Shown here piece by piece: positions 31,714 through 43,186 of a stretch of 64,000 nucleotides of DNA. The translations under genes were made by a program, and so were the position numbers. The notes beneath the pieces are model-generated. The model did no database searches and had not been told where the DNA came from. It saw only the letters and a program-made list of their open reading frames with translations. The first letter of the stretch is position 1, and each line of letters begins with the position of its first letter. Location of the stretch: NCBI RefSeq assembly GCF_010131535.1, contig NZ_WUBS01000001.1, forward strand, positions 124,001 through 188,000. The letters are read 5' to 3'. Source of the DNA: Acerihabitans arboris. GTDB lineage: Bacteria > Pseudomonadota > Gammaproteobacteria > Enterobacterales > Enterobacteriaceae.

Positions 31714-32912
31714 CGGGGTCCCCTTACAAACGCCTGCGCCTTGGTCAGGCGCGTTTCATAATCGATGCGCAATAACAGCACGATGGCGGTAGACATAATC
31801 AGCAAACTCGAGCCACCGTAGCTGATCAGCGGCAGCGTCAGCCCCTTGGTGGGCAACATGCCCGCCGCCGCCCCGACGTTGACCAACGCCTGGAAACTGA
31901 ACCAGATGCCGATGGCGCAGGCCAGGAATCCGGAAAACCGCTGATCGATTTCCAGCGCCTTGCGTCCGATGGACATGGCGCGAAAAGCGACGAAGAATAC
32001 CATCAACAAAGCCAAAACCACACCGAAATAGCCAAGTTCTTCACCTAAAATCGCAAAGATGAAGTCGGTATGCGCCTCGGGCAAATACTCCAGTTTCTGC
32101 ACCGAGTTGCCCAAACCCTGTCCCCAGAATTCACCGCGGCCGAACGCCATCAGTGATTGGGTCAGCTGGTAACCGCTGCCGAAGGGGTCCTGCCACGGAT
32201 CCCAGAACGAGGTGACGCGGCGCATACGGTAAGGCTCGGCGATAACCAGCAGCACCACGGCAAAAATGCCCGAGCCGATAATCGACAAAAACTGCCACAG
32301 CTTGGCGCCGGCCAAAAACAGCATCGCCAGCGTGGTCACGAATAATACCACCACGGTCCCCAGGTCCGGCTGCGCCAGCAGCAGCACCGCCAGCACCACC
32401 ATCACGCCCATGGGTTTGCAGAAGCCCCAGAAGTTAGTGCGCACTTCCTCGACCTTGCGCACCAGGTAACTGGCGAGATAGCAAAACAGCGACAGCTTGG
32501 ATAACTCCGCCGGCTGGATACGCAGCGGTCCGAGCGCTATCCAGCGCGAGGCGCCGTTTACCGAGCTGCCCACCACCAGCACCACCAGCAGCATCACCAT
32601 GGTGACCAGCAGCATGCCCGAGCTATAGCGCTGCCATACTTCCATCGGTATGCGCAGCGTCACCAGCGACAGGCCGAACGCCAGCGCCAGGTAAAAGGCA
32701 TCGCGCTTGGCAAAGTAGAACGGATCGTCCGACAACCGCTGGCCGATGGGCATCGACGCCGAGGTCACCATGATAAAACCCAGGCAGGCAAGGCCCAGCG
32801 TCAGCCAAAGCAGGGTGCGATCGTAAAGCACATTGGTGGGCGCCTCGACGTCGCGCACGCCCATAATCCAATCTTTAAGTCCGCCAAAACGGCTCAGCCC
32901 CGGCATATGCAT
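31710..32912 (-). CDS. ftsW: Septal peptidoglycan polymerase FtsW
   Basis: SEDS-family glycosyltransferase working with FtsI at the septum. 400 residues, ten predicted membrane segments. Conserved regions [63 protein letters not shown] and [15 protein letters not shown]. Start ATG 32912 overlaps the murD stop by one base; an ATG two codons later is an alternative. Confidence 0.97.
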   Translation of the reverse strand: MHMPGLSRFGGLKDWIMGVRDVEAPTNVLYDRTLLWLTLGLACLGFIMVTSASMPIGQRLSDDPFYFAKRDAFYLALAFGLSLVTLRIPMEVWQRYSSGMLLVTMVMLLVVLVVGSSVNGASRWIALGPLRIQPAELSKLSLFCYLASYLVRKVEEVRTNFWGFCKPMGVMVVLAVLLLAQPDLGTVVVLFVTTLAMLFLAGAKLWQFLSIIGSGIFAVVLLVIAEPYRMRRVTSFWDPWQDPFGSGYQLTQSLMAFGRGEFWGQGLGNSVQKLEYLPEAHTDFIFAILGEELGYFGVVLALLMVFFVAFRAMSIGRKALEIDQRFSGFLACAIGIWFSFQALVNVGAAAGMLPTKGLTLPLISYGGSSLLIMSTAIVLLLRIDYETRLTKAQAFVRGPR

Positions 32913-34228
32913 CAGCCCAACTCCTTAGCCAACCGCGCGAATTCATCGCCGCGATGCTCAAAACTGCGAAACTGATCAAGACTGGCGCACGCGGGCGACA
33001 GCAGGACCATGTCCCCTGCCCCGCATTGACCGGCGATCAGTTTCATCGCCTGCTCCATGGTATCGGTCAGGGTGGACACTTCCGGGCGCAGGCCGGCCAG
33101 TTGGGCGCCGTCGCGGCCGAAACAGTAAAGCCTTACCCGCTCGCCCTGCAGCAACGGCAGCAGGGGGGAGAAATCCGCTGATTTACCGTCGCCGCCCAAC
33201 AGCAGGTGCAGCGTACCCGCGATCACCAGTCCGTTCAGCGCCGCTTCGGTACTGCCGACGTTGGTGGCCTTGGAATCATTAATCCAGCGCACGCCGCGGT
33301 GCTCATAGGCCAGTTGGAATCGGTGTGCCAGGCCGGTAAAGGTCTTCAGCGCCAGCAGGCCGGCCGCGCGCGGGATAGCCACCGCATCGGCCAGGGCCAG
33401 CGCCGCCAGGGCGTTGGCATGGTTATGGCGGCCGGTCAGCTTCATGTCGGCGGTATCGAGCACATCCTCGCCCCTGACGTTCAGCCATTGGCCGTCCTGG
33501 CGCAGGTCGAGCCGATAATCCCCGGCGCCGACGCCAAAACTGACGCAGCGCGGGTCATTGCCGCGCACCGGCATGGTCAGGACGTCGTCGGCGTTCACCA
33601 CGCAAACCTGCGCCTGCTCATAGATCTTTAATTTGGCCGCGCGGTACTGCTGCATGCCGAGCGGATAGCGATTCATATGATCCTCGGTCACGTTCAGGAT
33701 GGTGGCGGCGGCGGCGCGCAGGCTGGATGTCGTTTCCAATTGGAAGCTCGACAGCTCGAGCACATACAGCTGGTACGGCTGGTTGAGCAGCATCAGCGCC
33801 GGCCAGCCGATATTGCCGCCCACGCCCACCTGCCAGCCGGCGCTCTTGGCCATCTCGCCCACCAGCATGGTGACGGTGCTCTTGCCGTTGGACCCGGTGA
33901 TCGCAACGATTGGCGCCCGTGCCTCGCGACAAAACAGTTCGATGTCACCGACGATTTCCACTCCCGCGCCGGCGGCGGCGGCAAGGGACGGATGCGAAAG
34001 CGCGATGCCGGGGCTGGCCACGATCAGATCCGCGTCCAAAAGCCAGTCTTCATTCAGGCCGCCCAGATGCCGTTCCACGGCGTCGGCGAGCTTGTCCAGC
34101 CCCGGCGGATTGAAACGGGTATCCATCACCCGCGGCGTTACGTTTCGGCTGATAAAAAAATCAACGCAGGAGAGACCGGTCAGTCCCAACCCGATGATGA
34201 CAACTTTTTTACCCCGATAGTCGGTCAT
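32912..34228 (-). CDS. murD: UDP-N-acetylmuramoyl-L-alanine--D-glutamate ligase
   Basis: Cytoplasmic ligase adding D-glutamate. 438 residues, identical in length to E. coli. N-terminal [20 protein letters not shown] loop [14 protein letters not shown], and [22 protein letters not shown] in the C-terminal domain. Separated from mraY by 2 bases. Confidence 0.98.
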   Translation of the reverse strand: MTDYRGKKVVIIGLGLTGLSCVDFFISRNVTPRVMDTRFNPPGLDKLADAVERHLGGLNEDWLLDADLIVASPGIALSHPSLAAAAGAGVEIVGDIELFCREARAPIVAITGSNGKSTVTMLVGEMAKSAGWQVGVGGNIGWPALMLLNQPYQLYVLELSSFQLETTSSLRAAAATILNVTEDHMNRYPLGMQQYRAAKLKIYEQAQVCVVNADDVLTMPVRGNDPRCVSFGVGAGDYRLDLRQDGQWLNVRGEDVLDTADMKLTGRHNHANALAALALADAVAIPRAAGLLALKTFTGLAHRFQLAYEHRGVRWINDSKATNVGSTEAALNGLVIAGTLHLLLGGDGKSADFSPLLPLLQGERVRLYCFGRDGAQLAGLRPEVSTLTDTMEQAMKLIAGQCGAGDMVLLSPACASLDQFRSFEHRGDEFARLAKELG

Positions 34229-34230
34229 AG

Positions 34231-35313
34231 TTACCGCACCTTCAGCGTCGCCAGTCCAATCAGGACCAGCATCAGCGAGATTATCCAGAAGCGCACGATC
34301 ACGCGCGGTTCCGGCCAGCCTTTCAGCTCATAATGATGATGAATCGGCGCCATGCGGAAAATCCGCTGGCCGCGCAGCTTAAATGAGCCCACCTGCAGGA
34401 TCACCGACATGGTCTCCATGACAAACACGCCGCCCATGATCACCAGCAGGAACTCCTGGCGCAGCAGTACCGCAATGGTGCCGAGCGCCCCACCCAGCGC
34501 CAGCGAGCCGACATCACCCATGAACACCTGGGCCGGGTAGGTGTTAAACCATAAAAATCCCAACCCGGCGCCGACGATGGCGGTACAGACGATCACCAGT
34601 TCCCCCGCGAAACGGATATAGGGGATATGCAGGTAGTTGGCAAAGTTCATATTGCCGGTGGCCCAGGCCACCAGCGCCAGCCCGGCGGCGACAAATACCG
34701 TCGGCATAATCGCCAGCCCGTCCAGCCCGTCGGTCAGGTTGACCGCGTTGCTGGTGCCGACGATGACAAAGTAGGCCAGCAGGACATACAGCAGGCCGAG
34801 CTGGGGCATGATGTCCTTGAAAAACGGCACCACCAATTGGGTGGCCGGCGTCCCTTTGCCTACCGCGTACATGGTGAACGCCACCGCCAGCGCGATGACG
34901 GACTGCCAGAGATATTTCCAACGGGCAATCAGCCCCTTGGTATCCTTGCGCACCACCTTGCGGTAGTCGTCGATAAACCCGACCACCCCGTAGCCCAGCA
35001 GCACGAACAATACGCACCAGACATAGGGATTCGACGGATAAGCCCACATCAGCACCGAAATCGTAATCGACGTCAGTATCAGCAGCCCGCCCATGGTGGG
35101 TGTGCCTCGCTTGCTGAAATGGGACTCAGGCCCGTCGCTGCGCACCACCTGGCCGATTTGCAGCTTCTGCAGCCAGGCAATCATGTGCGGTCCCATCCAC
35201 AACGAGATAAATAGCGCGGTCAGCAGACTGACGATGGCGCGGAACGTCAAATATGAAAAGACGTTAAAACCCGAATAAAATTGGACCAAATGTTCGGCCA
35301 GCCAAACTAACAT
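34231..35313 (-). CDS. mraY: Phospho-N-acetylmuramoyl-pentapeptide transferase
   Basis: Integral membrane enzyme that makes lipid I from UDP-MurNAc-pentapeptide and undecaprenyl phosphate. 360 residues, ten membrane segments. Conserved [11 protein letters not shown], the Asp pair GFIDDYRKV and [11 protein letters not shown], and [15 protein letters not shown] histidine loop. Overlaps murF by 7 bases. Confidence 0.98.
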   Translation of the reverse strand: MLVWLAEHLVQFYSGFNVFSYLTFRAIVSLLTALFISLWMGPHMIAWLQKLQIGQVVRSDGPESHFSKRGTPTMGGLLILTSITISVLMWAYPSNPYVWCVLFVLLGYGVVGFIDDYRKVVRKDTKGLIARWKYLWQSVIALAVAFTMYAVGKGTPATQLVVPFFKDIMPQLGLLYVLLAYFVIVGTSNAVNLTDGLDGLAIMPTVFVAAGLALVAWATGNMNFANYLHIPYIRFAGELVIVCTAIVGAGLGFLWFNTYPAQVFMGDVGSLALGGALGTIAVLLRQEFLLVIMGGVFVMETMSVILQVGSFKLRGQRIFRMAPIHHHYELKGWPEPRVIVRFWIISLMLVLIGLATLKVR

Positions 35314-36680
35314 GTCGCTTTCTCCTGTAACGCGCGCACTACCTGCTCCATTGCGGAACTACGTGAACCTTTGACTAATAGGGTAATTACCGCATGCTCA
35401 GACAGTAACCGCGCCAGACCGGAGGTCAGCGACGCTTTATCCTGAAAATGTTCGCCACGGCCGCTGGCCTCGCTTATCAAATGGCTCAGCCTGCCGACGC
35501 TCAACACTTTATCGATGCCCGTCATCCGTATGGCATCGCCCACCTGGCGATGGCACTCCTCCTCCCCGTCTCCCAGTTCGGCCATATCGCCCACCGCCAT
35601 CACCCGGTAACCGGGCATGTCGGCCAACGTCTGCGCCGCGGCGGTCATGGAGCCGACGTTGGCGTTATAGCTGTCGTCGAGCAGCAGTTTTCCCGCGCCA
35701 AGCGTGATGGGAAACAGCCGGCCCGGCACGGCGGCGAGCTGCGCCAGGCCGCCCACGACGGCCTCGAGAGTGGCGCCGACCGACAGCGCCAGCGCGCTAG
35801 CCGCCAGGGCGTTCGCCACATTGTGGCGCCCCGGCAGCGGCAGTTTCACCCGACATTCGCCCAATGGGCTGTGCAGGGTAAAGTCGACGCCGCCCTGGGT
35901 AATGAGGATATCGCTGGCGTAAAAGTCCACCGCGTCGCCCTGCTGCGGCGAGAAGCGCCAGACCTGTTTATGCTGCAGCAGCGTCTGCCAGCGCGGCCAA
36001 TCGTGGCTATCGGCGTTGATAATGGCCCGGCCATGGGGCGGCAGGCTGCCGAAAATCTCGCCTTTGGCCTGCGCCACGCCGCTCAGGGAACCGAACCCGG
36101 CCAGATGCGCGGCGGACAGGTTATTCACCAGCGCGGTTTCCGGCCTGACTAAATCCGTGGTATAGGCAATCTCGCCGATATGGTTGGCGCCGAGCTCGAT
36201 GACCGCAAAGTCATCTGCGGGCGTCAGGCGCAGCAGCGTCAGCGGCACGCCGATATCATTATTGAAATTGCCGTCGGTATATAATACCTGCCCGCAACGG
36301 CGCAGGATGGCGGCGGTCATCTCCTTGACCGAGGTTTTGCCGGACGAGCCGGTGAGCGCGACAACGCGCGCGGGTACCTGCCGGCGCACCCAGGCGCCCA
36401 GCAGTCCCAAGGCGCGCCGGGTATCGGCCACCAGCAGTTGCGGCACATCCACCGGTAAGCGCTTACTTACCAATAAGGCCGTCGCGCCGGCCTTAATGGC
36501 GCGCGGCGCAAATTCATGGGCATCAAAGGTCTCGCCTTGCAGCGCCACGAACAACCCGGACTGCGCGGCGGCGCGCGAATCGGTGGACACGGCGCTGATA
36601 ACGCCGTCCAGGGCGCTGTCCGCGCCGATATATTCGGCGTTCAGCACCGGGGCCAGTGTCCTCAGGGATACGCTAATCAT
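35307..36680 (-). CDS. murF: UDP-N-acetylmuramoyl-tripeptide--D-alanyl-D-alanine ligase
   Basis: Adds D-Ala-D-Ala to complete the pentapeptide. 457 residues (E. coli 452). ATP loop [11 protein letters not shown] near 110, [13 protein letters not shown], and [18 protein letters not shown] in the C-domain. Overlaps murE by 4 bases. It needs D-Ala-D-Ala dipeptide, whose usual local gene ddlB is reduced to a remnant here. Confidence 0.97.
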   Translation of the reverse strand: MISVSLRTLAPVLNAEYIGADSALDGVISAVSTDSRAAAQSGLFVALQGETFDAHEFAPRAIKAGATALLVSKRLPVDVPQLLVADTRRALGLLGAWVRRQVPARVVALTGSSGKTSVKEMTAAILRRCGQVLYTDGNFNNDIGVPLTLLRLTPADDFAVIELGANHIGEIAYTTDLVRPETALVNNLSAAHLAGFGSLSGVAQAKGEIFGSLPPHGRAIINADSHDWPRWQTLLQHKQVWRFSPQQGDAVDFYASDILITQGGVDFTLHSPLGECRVKLPLPGRHNVANALAASALALSVGATLEAVVGGLAQLAAVPGRLFPITLGAGKLLLDDSYNANVGSMTAAAQTLADMPGYRVMAVGDMAELGDGEEECHRQVGDAIRMTGIDKVLSVGRLSHLISEASGRGEHFQDKASLTSGLARLLSEHAVITLLVKGSRSSAMEQVVRALQEKATC

Positions 36681-38164
36681 GCAATCGCCCCCAGTAAACG
36701 CGCCACGGTGGTGCGATCGGAGTAATCCAGGCGACGCTGGCCGATCAGTTGGTAATCCTCATGGCCTTTACCCGCCACCAGCACCACGTCCTGCTCGCCG
36801 GCCTGCATCACGGCGCTGGTCACCGCTTCGGCGCGGCCCGGGATGACGGCGGCGGCGCCCGCGTTCAGCAAGCCCGCCAGGATATCGTTGATGATGGACA
36901 TCGGCGCCTCGCTGCGCGGATTGTCGTCGGTTATCACCACCCGATCGGCATACTGCTCGGCGATGCCGCCCATAAGTGGGCGCTTACCTTTATCACGATC
37001 GCCGCCGCAGCCGAACACGCACCATAGCCTGCCGTGGCAGTGCAGCCTGGCCGCCGCCAGCGCCTTTTCGAGCGCATCCGGCGTATGGGCGTAATCAACC
37101 ACCACCGTCGGCTTGCCGGCGGCATGGAACACTTCCATACGGCCGTTTACCGACTGCAGCATGCCCGCAGTGCGGGCCAGGTCAGCCAGCGGATAGCCCA
37201 GCGCCAGCAGGGTGCCCAGCGCCATCAGCAGGTTGCTGACGTTAAACTCGCCGATCAGGCGGCTGCGGATTTGTCCGCCGCCCCAGCTGGAATCGAAGCG
37301 GATTTCCACGCCGGCGGCGTGATACCGCACGTCGGTCGCCTGCAGCCAGCGGGCGGGCAAGGGCGACGGCAGGCGATGGCTGATGGAGATCGCCACCGCG
37401 CCGGGCAGCCCCGCCAGCCAGCGCAGGCCGACGTCGTCGTCGGCATTGATGATGCGCTGCCCGACATTGGGGCTGGCGAACAGCCGCCATTTGGCCGCTT
37501 CGTAATGCGCCATGTCGCCATGGTAATCAAGATGATCGCGGCTCAGGTTGGTAAACACGGCGGCGGCGAAATGCACATCGGCCACCCGGTGCTGGACCAG
37601 GCCGTGGGACGACACTTCCATGGCGGCGAAGCTTGCGCCCTGCCGATGCAACTGGTGTAGCGTCTGCTGGGTATCGACCGCCGAGCCGGTGGTATTTTCC
37701 ACCGGGACCACCTGGCCGAATAAACCGTTGCCCACGGTGCCCATGACGGCGCTCTTTTCACCCATCAGCTGCGTCCACTGCGCCAGCAGATGGGTGGTCG
37801 TGGTTTTACCATTGGTGCCGGTGACGCCGACCAGCCGCAACGCCTGGGACGGCTGTCCGTAGAAACGGCCGGCCAATGCCGATAAACGCTCGTTTAACCG
37901 GGCAAGATAAATCACCGGGACGCCATGCTGCTCACGCAGTTCGCCGTCCGCGGCCTCGCCTTCCGCTTCCGCCACCACGGCGGCAACACCTTGCGCAATC
38001 GCCTGGGAAATATAAGCACGCCCGTCCGCTTTATGGCCGACTACGGCCACAAACAGATCCCCGGCAGCCGCGGCGCGGCTGTCCAGCGTCATTTCCCTGA
38101 GCGCGCGCTCCGGCGCCTGGGGCACCCATGGAGCGAGCAGTTCGCGCAAATTAAGATCGGTCAC
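36677..38164 (-). CDS. murE: UDP-MurNAc-L-Ala-D-Glu:meso-diaminopimelate ligase
   Basis: Adds meso-diaminopimelate. 495 residues, as in E. coli. ATP loop [33 protein letters not shown], and the DAP-selective motif DNPRSE (residues about 413-418) that distinguishes it from lysine-adding MurE. Overlaps ftsI by 14 bases. Confidence 0.98.
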   Translation of the reverse strand: MTDLNLRELLAPWVPQAPERALREMTLDSRAAAAGDLFVAVVGHKADGRAYISQAIAQGVAAVVAEAEGEAADGELREQHGVPVIYLARLNERLSALAGRFYGQPSQALRLVGVTGTNGKTTTTHLLAQWTQLMGEKSAVMGTVGNGLFGQVVPVENTTGSAVDTQQTLHQLHRQGASFAAMEVSSHGLVQHRVADVHFAAAVFTNLSRDHLDYHGDMAHYEAAKWRLFASPNVGQRIINADDDVGLRWLAGLPGAVAISISHRLPSPLPARWLQATDVRYHAAGVEIRFDSSWGGGQIRSRLIGEFNVSNLLMALGTLLALGYPLADLARTAGMLQSVNGRMEVFHAAGKPTVVVDYAHTPDALEKALAAARLHCHGRLWCVFGCGGDRDKGKRPLMGGIAEQYADRVVITDDNPRSEAPMSIINDILAGLLNAGAAAVIPGRAEAVTSAVMQAGEQDVVLVAGKGHEDYQLIGQRRLDYSDRTTVARLLGAIA

Positions 38165-39914
38165 CTGATCCCTCTTTTTGATTAGTTACCATGTCATTTT
38201 TATCGCCGGTCTGAAGAGCATCCGGTTCCACGTTCATCGTACGTAATACGCCGCCCATGATGGCGCCGAACACCGGCGCGGACACCGCGCCGCCGTAGTA
38301 TTTGCCAGCCTGCGGATCGTTTATCACCACCACCAGCGCGAAACGGGGCTGGCTGGCCGGTGCGACGCCCGCCGTATAGGCGATGTATTTATTGATATAC
38401 TGTCCGTCCGGACCGACCTTTTTGGCGGTACCGGTCTTGATGGCGATGCGATAGCCCTTGATGGCGGCCTTGGTGCCGCCACCGCCGGGCAGCGCGACGC
38501 TTTCCATCATGTGCACCACGGTACGCACCAGGGCTTCCGGGAACACGCGCTCGCCCGCCACCGGCGGATCGACTTTGGTTATCGACAGCGGACGCAGGAT
38601 GCCCAGGCTACCGACGGTTGCATAGACCCGCGCTAACTGTAACGGCGTTACCATTAGCCCGTAGCCGAAAGAGAAGGTGGCCCTCTCTATGTCAGACCAC
38701 CGTTGTTTATGGGGAAATAAGCCACTGCTTTCTCCGACCAACCCCAAATTGGTCGCCTTACCCAGCCCAAAACGCGAGTAGGTATCTACCAGCGCCGAGG
38801 AGGGCATCGCCAACGCCAGCTTGGAAACGCCGACGTTACTCGATTTTTGCAAGACCCCGGTCAGGGTCAACTCGGCATAACGGGCCACGTCTTTGATTTC
38901 ATGGCCGTTAATATAATAAGGAATGGTATTGAGCACGCTGTTTTCCTTGATAACGCCGCGCTGTAACGCGGTCATTACCACCATCGGCTTCACCGTGGAA
39001 CCCGGTTCGAAAATATCGGTGATGGCGCGGTTGCGCATCACGTCCTTGGTCGTCCCGGTCAGGTTGTTGGGGTTATAGGAAGGACTATTGGCCATCGCCA
39101 GCACTTCGCCGGTATTGACGTCCACCAGCACGGCGGTGCCCGACTCGGCTTTATTAAACGCCACCGCGTTGTTCAGCTCCCGATAGACCACGGCCTGGAG
39201 CCGCTCGTCGATACTGAGCACCAGGTTATGCGCCGCCTGGCTGTCGACGGTGGAAATATCCTCGATCACCCGGCCAAAGCGATCCTTGCGCACCGTCCGC
39301 TCGCCCGGCTGGCCGGTCAGCCAGCGATCAAAGCTTTTTTCCACGCCTTCGATGCCCTCGCTGTCGATATTGGTAAAACCAATCAAATGGGCGGTTACCT
39401 GCCCCGCCGGATAATAACGGCGCGACTCCTGGCGCAGGAAGATACCGGGCAGCTTGAGTTTGTGGATGTAATCGCCGATGGCCGGATTCACCTGGCGGGC
39501 CAGATAGACGAAGCGCCCCTTGGGATTGGCGTTAATGCGCGATGACATTTGATCGAGGGGGATCGATAACGCGTCGGACAGCGCCTTCCAGCGGCTGTCG
39601 ACGGTGATGCCGCCGTGTTCGTTCACTTCCTTCGGGTCCGCCCAGATGGCGTTGACCGGCACGCTGACCGCCAGGGGACGGCCGGCGCGATCGCTTATCA
39701 TGCCGCGCGCGGTGGGTACTTCCTGCACGCGCAGCGAACGCATGTCGCCCTCGCGCACCAAACGATCCGGATTGATCACCTGCAGGTAGCCGACGCGAAA
39801 AACCAGGCCCAGCAACGCGAGTAAAATACAGCCGCACAACAACGCAAAACGCCAGCTGACAAAGCTGGCCTGATCTACATAGCGTTTCAATTTTATCGCT
39901 CGCGCGGCTTTCAT
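38151..39914 (-). CDS. ftsI: Septal peptidoglycan transpeptidase FtsI (PBP3)
   Basis: Class B penicillin-binding protein for septal crosslinking. 587 residues (E. coli 588). Short cytoplasmic tail, one membrane anchor ([19 protein letters not shown], 21-39), pedestal domain, then transpeptidase with the three motifs STVK (catalytic S306), SSN ([12 protein letters not shown]) and KTGTAKK. C-terminal extension after about 570 is likely processed, as in E. coli by Prc. Follows ftsL by 24 bases. Confidence 0.98.
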   Translation of the reverse strand: MKAARAIKLKRYVDQASFVSWRFALLCGCILLALLGLVFRVGYLQVINPDRLVREGDMRSLRVQEVPTARGMISDRAGRPLAVSVPVNAIWADPKEVNEHGGITVDSRWKALSDALSIPLDQMSSRINANPKGRFVYLARQVNPAIGDYIHKLKLPGIFLRQESRRYYPAGQVTAHLIGFTNIDSEGIEGVEKSFDRWLTGQPGERTVRKDRFGRVIEDISTVDSQAAHNLVLSIDERLQAVVYRELNNAVAFNKAESGTAVLVDVNTGEVLAMANSPSYNPNNLTGTTKDVMRNRAITDIFEPGSTVKPMVVMTALQRGVIKENSVLNTIPYYINGHEIKDVARYAELTLTGVLQKSSNVGVSKLALAMPSSALVDTYSRFGLGKATNLGLVGESSGLFPHKQRWSDIERATFSFGYGLMVTPLQLARVYATVGSLGILRPLSITKVDPPVAGERVFPEALVRTVVHMMESVALPGGGGTKAAIKGYRIAIKTGTAKKVGPDGQYINKYIAYTAGVAPASQPRFALVVVINDPQAGKYYGGAVSAPVFGAIMGGVLRTMNVEPDALQTGDKNDMVTNQKEGSGDRS

Positions 39915-39938
39915 CTAATGTTGTGTTATCCGGTTGCG

Positions 39939-40259
39939 TTAAGGTTGAACCACAATATTTTCCTGTGAAGGATCCACATGCTGCATCATCAGTTTTTCCG
40001 TGGCGAACCGTTCGACACGGCTATGGTCGCCCAGGGCGTTTTCCTCCAGGATCAGGTTGCGCCATTCAATATCCAGCGCGTCCCGCTCCAAAACCAGTTG
40101 CTCGCGTTGGGCGGTTAAGCGCCGCGTCTCATGGGTGGTCGTCACCACCAGGATCGCGGACACCAACACGGCCACCAGCAAAATGACCGGTATCTTGCCC
40201 TTGCGCAGCAAATCGCCGCCGATAACGCCGACCAGGCCGTGCCGTTCGTTGCCCATCAT
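39939..40259 (-). CDS. ftsL: Cell division protein FtsL
   Basis: Small bitopic divisome protein with FtsB and FtsQ. 106 residues against 121 in E. coli, the difference being a shorter cytoplasmic N-terminus. One membrane segment ([19 protein letters not shown], about 23-41) then a periplasmic coiled coil ([32 protein letters not shown]). Start is one of two tandem ATG codons (40259/40256); the first overlaps the rsmH stop by 4 bases, giving coupled translation. Confidence 0.95.
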   Translation of the reverse strand: MMGNERHGLVGVIGGDLLRKGKIPVILLVAVLVSAILVVTTTHETRRLTAQREQLVLERDALDIEWRNLILEENALGDHSRVERFATEKLMMQHVDPSQENIVVQP

Positions 40260-41200
40260 GACGACAGCTTCTCGGCAAAGCGTAAAACAGAGCTGCGCGC
40301 GCGCGGGTTAGCGGCCACTTCCCGCTCCGAGGGCTGCATTTTGCCCACCGGCCTCAGCTGCGCCTGGCCGCCCTGTTCGGCAATCTGCGCTTCGGTCAAC
40401 GGCATGCGCGCCGGCACCTGCGGTCCGCGGCTATGGTCGCGGATAAAACGTTTTACCAGCCGGTCTTCCAGCGAATGAAAACTGATGACCGACAGACGTC
40501 CGCCGGGAGCCAATACGCCAAGGGCGCTATCCAGCGCCCGTTCAAGTTCTTCCAGCTCGCTATTGATATAAATGCGAATCGCCTGGAAGCTCCGGGTCGC
40601 CGGATGCTTATGTTTTTCACGAAACGGGCTGGCGTTAACGATAAGCTCGGCCAGTTCGTGAGTCCGCGTCATCGGCGACTGCTGGTTTTTTTCCACGATG
40701 GCCTGGGCAATGCGTTTGGCAAAACGCTCTTCGCCAAAGGTCTTCAGCACCCAGGCAATATCGTCGGCGCCGGCCTTGGCCAGCCATTCGGAGGCGGACA
40801 TCCCGCGGCTGGTGTCCATGCGCATATCCAGCGGCCCGTCGCGCATAAAGGAAAATCCGCGCAGCGGATCGTCAAGCTGCGGCGATGACACGCCCAAATC
40901 CAGCAGTATGCCGTCGACCCGGCCGGTCAGCCCACGCTGCAACATGTAGTCGGCAATGGCTGAAAACGGCCCGTGAATAATGCTGAACCGGGAGTCATCT
41001 ATGGCGCGTGCGGCTTCAATGGCCTGCGGATCGCGATCGATAGCCAGCAGTTGTCCGTCCGCCCCAAGTTGGGACAGGATCAGACGCGAATGACCGCCGC
41101 GCCCAAACGTGCCGTCAATGTAAATGCCATTGGGGCGCAGGTTCAGGCCGTTAACCGCTTCATCCAGCAAAACGGTGGTATGTTGATAAGTTTCTGCCAT
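40256..41200 (-). CDS. rsmH: 16S rRNA (cytosine-1402-N4)-methyltransferase
   Basis: S-adenosylmethionine-dependent methylation of C1402 in the 16S rRNA decoding centre. 314 residues. [16 protein letters not shown] is the SAM-binding loop; [16 protein letters not shown] and [13 protein letters not shown] are family signatures. Second gene of the cluster, 2 bases after mraZ. Confidence 0.97.
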   Translation of the reverse strand: MAETYQHTTVLLDEAVNGLNLRPNGIYIDGTFGRGGHSRLILSQLGADGQLLAIDRDPQAIEAARAIDDSRFSIIHGPFSAIADYMLQRGLTGRVDGILLDLGVSSPQLDDPLRGFSFMRDGPLDMRMDTSRGMSASEWLAKAGADDIAWVLKTFGEERFAKRIAQAIVEKNQQSPMTRTHELAELIVNASPFREKHKHPATRSFQAIRIYINSELEELERALDSALGVLAPGGRLSVISFHSLEDRLVKRFIRDHSRGPQVPARMPLTEAQIAEQGGQAQLRPVGKMQPSEREVAANPRARSSVLRFAEKLSS

Positions 41201-41202
41201 AG

Positions 41203-41661
41203 CTATAGTGACAAGTCTTGTAGTCGCGCAGAAAGTGGTTCCTGCGCCGACAGTTCAGCGTCGATGTCATCCTTGACCTGTTGATACCAGGTCTGTTCAT
41301 CCCACAATTCAAATTTATTGAATTGCCCAACCAGCATCACTTCTTTGGTAAGCCCGGCGTGGAGCCGTAGTGTTTGCGCGATCAGCAGCCGTCCGGCGCC
41401 ATCCATCTGGCATTCGCTGGCGTGACCCAGCAACAGGCGCTGCACGCGACGTTCGGCGGGGTTCATGCTCGACAGGCGGGAAAGCTTTTGTTCAATCACT
41501 TCCCATTCCGGTAAAGGATAAAGCAGCAGGCATGATTGGTGGAGGTCAATGGTACACACCATTAATCCTTCCGTTTCCTCGATCAGCTTCTCCCGGTAGC
41601 GGGTTGGCACGGCTAGCCTGCCTTTACTGTCGAGATTAACCAACGTTGCCCCACGGAACAT
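41203..41661 (-). CDS. mraZ: Transcriptional regulator MraZ
   Basis: AbrB-like DNA-binding protein that represses its own division/cell wall operon. 152 residues: two SpoVT/AbrB-type repeats, [23 protein letters not shown] and the second with [16 protein letters not shown]. Start at 41661 matches E. coli and excludes 15 codons that would cover the MraZ-binding repeats. First gene of the mra/fts cluster; operator and promoter are visible upstream. Confidence 0.97.
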   Translation of the reverse strand: MFRGATLVNLDSKGRLAVPTRYREKLIEETEGLMVCTIDLHQSCLLLYPLPEWEVIEQKLSRLSSMNPAERRVQRLLLGHASECQMDGAGRLLIAQTLRLHAGLTKEVMLVGQFNKFELWDEQTWYQQVKDDIDAELSAQEPLSARLQDLSL

Positions 41662-41690
41662 TTGTCGATTTACCCCCGAAAAACCCTTTT

Positions 41691-41716
41691 CACCACGAAA
41701 CCCCACTTATTCCCAC
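41691..41716 (-). promoter_or_regulatory. MraZ operator, three direct repeats
   Basis: On the minus strand GTGGGA, GTGGGG and GTGGTG repeat with an exact 10-base period just upstream of mraZ. This is the known arrangement of MraZ-binding repeats, one per helical turn; the third copy is imperfect. Confidence 0.88.
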
Positions 41717-41723
41717 GCAAAAG

Positions 41724-41753
41724 AGTGTACGAATGGTATTAAAACATTGTCAA
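41724..41753 (-). promoter_or_regulatory. Candidate mraZ (Pmra) promoter
   Basis: Perfect -35 TTGACA (41748-41753) and, after 18 bases, -10 TACACT (41724-41729) on the minus strand. The MraZ repeats begin 8 bases downstream, covering the start point as expected for a repressor. Confidence 0.75.
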
Positions 41754-41947
41754 GCTACTAACGAGCAAGAATGGGATTATTTATGCATGAATTAAGAAAC
41801 TCTAACGGGAATTAGTTGCAGAGGGGCAAAAAAGTACACTAATAACATCATGATATTCATAACCGCGGTGTTTTGATTAAAAATTAGCAATTTTTTGATA
41901 TAAACCGAAACCAAGCCGCCGGAGAGGGGATGCGGTCGCCAGCGCTG

Positions 41948-41977
41948 ATTATACGCCCTTCGGCGCGGCGCGCTCAA
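41948..41977 (-). promoter_or_regulatory. Second promoter-like sequence upstream of mraZ
   Basis: TTGAGC, 18 bases, then a perfect TATAAT on the minus strand inside a short GC-rich block (about 41917-41996) within otherwise AT-rich DNA. It would read towards mraZ. The remaining DNA between mraZ and alaE (41754-42524) shows no gene except the remnant at 42368-42408. Confidence 0.4.
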
Positions 41978-42367
41978 TCGACATCTTGGCCCGGCGCCGG
42001 TGGATTTGTTTTAGCGCAGGTTTTTTATAAACTCAGTCACATTATGAAATGTAAAATGGCCGGAGGAATAAAAAGATGTACCGGCACTAATAATCTTGCC
42101 TTTACTTTTATTTACCAACAAAACTGGTGATTTTCTCGGCAATTTTATTTAAGAAAGTCCAGTTTAATTACCCAATCCAGAATATTCCTAGCGCCCATCT
42201 TTAGTGGAGAAATTAGTGCAATAATCCCCTATCCGTGAAAAAACGCCTCCTGGACCACACCTCCCCACGCCTAACCCTCAGTACATAACTTGTTGAAAAT
42301 AAGTCATTTAAGTTTTCAAGCCGAATGAAATAGCCTAACCTGAACAACAACATGGATTTTTAAGCAT

Positions 42368-42408
42368 AAGGAGCTGATCTTATGATTAAAATAAAAACTA
42401 TTAGCTAG
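42368..42408 (+). pseudogene. Strong Shine-Dalgarno with 8-codon ORF, signal-peptide-like remnant
   Basis: AAGGAG (42368-42373) is 8 bases before an ATG that encodes MIKIKTIS and then TAG. A shifted frame continues LLASSDVTYAP, so together the two frames look like the signal peptide of a small exported protein broken by an indel. The rest of the gene is gone. It could instead be a leader peptide for alaE, which starts 117 bases downstream. Confidence 0.35.
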
Positions 42409-42524
42409 TTAACTACTTGCATCCAGTGATGTAACCTATGCGCCATAGAATATGCACAATAAAACACTAGACAGCTGTATTGGCGCATCGACCAGCGACC
42501 GTTTTACCTTTGGAGCTACCTGTT

Positions 42525-42968
42525 ATGTTTTCGCGCTCGTCCCGTTTACGCATGGCCGCGGCTGACACATTTGCCTTAGTGGTGTATTGCTTTATCGCAG
42601 GAATGGTTATCGAGATCCTGCTGTCCGGCATGACGCTACAACAATCCTTATCTTCAAGACTGCTTTCGGTTCCGGTCAACATTGTCATTGCCTGGCCGTT
42701 CGGCCAGTATCGCGATGCGGTGCTTAAGTTGGCGCGGCGCCATGGCCCGGATCAATTTTGGGCGCGTAATATTGCCGATTTGCTGGCTTACGTCAGTTTC
42801 CAGTCGCCGGTCTATGTGCTGATCCTGTTGGCGGTCGGCGCGGATTCACAGCAGATCATGACGGCGGTCACATCCAACGCGGTGGGATCGATGATCCTGG
42901 GCGTGGCCTACGGCTATTTTCTCGAGTATTGCCGACGGCTGTTTCATGTGACGGGATACGTCAATTAA
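42525..42968 (+). CDS. alaE: L-alanine exporter AlaE
   Basis: Inner-membrane exporter of L-alanine. 147 residues (E. coli 149) with four predicted membrane segments; [61 protein letters not shown] and [11 protein letters not shown] match the family throughout. Start at 42525 fits the family N-terminus MFSRSSRLR. In E. coli alaE is elsewhere on the chromosome; here it stands between mraZ and cra. Downstream is the first copy of the palindromic repeat. Confidence 0.9.
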   Translation: MFSRSSRLRMAAADTFALVVYCFIAGMVIEILLSGMTLQQSLSSRLLSVPVNIVIAWPFGQYRDAVLKLARRHGPDQFWARNIADLLAYVSFQSPVYVLILLAVGADSQQIMTAVTSNAVGSMILGVAYGYFLEYCRRLFHVTGYVN

Positions 42969-42987
42969 CGATAGTATGCAGCAATGC

Positions 42988-43080
42988 GCTTAAACCCGGC
43001 GAGTGTTGAAGGGAGAGCGTGGCGATGGGGCCGGGACGGGCATGGTTTTTCTGCCCGCCGCCACCCCGCCCATGATTTCC
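42988..43080 (+). repeat. Intergenic palindromic repeat, copy A
   Basis: A roughly 90-base element following alaE, very similar to the element at 44341-44430. Shared landmarks: ACCCGGCG, a GGGAGAGCGT/GGGGGCGT block, ATGGGG, then the hairpin CGGGCA (43037-43042) / TGCCCG (43052-43057), then CGCCCATG. It could fold into a branched hairpin at the alaE 3' end. Confidence 0.6.
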
Positions 43081-43186
43081 CGATGATCAATCGGGAATGG
43101 TTAGCTGCTCCAGAGCAAGCCGTCTAGATATAAGGCCCGCCATCACCCAATGTTAACGCAGGCGGGTTGAAGGGCCGGCTCGGCCC

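Noticed and set aside
41930-42130. 66-codon plus-strand ORF between mraZ and alaE
   Set aside because: No ribosome binding site, mixed composition, and overlaps the promoter-like block reading the other way.
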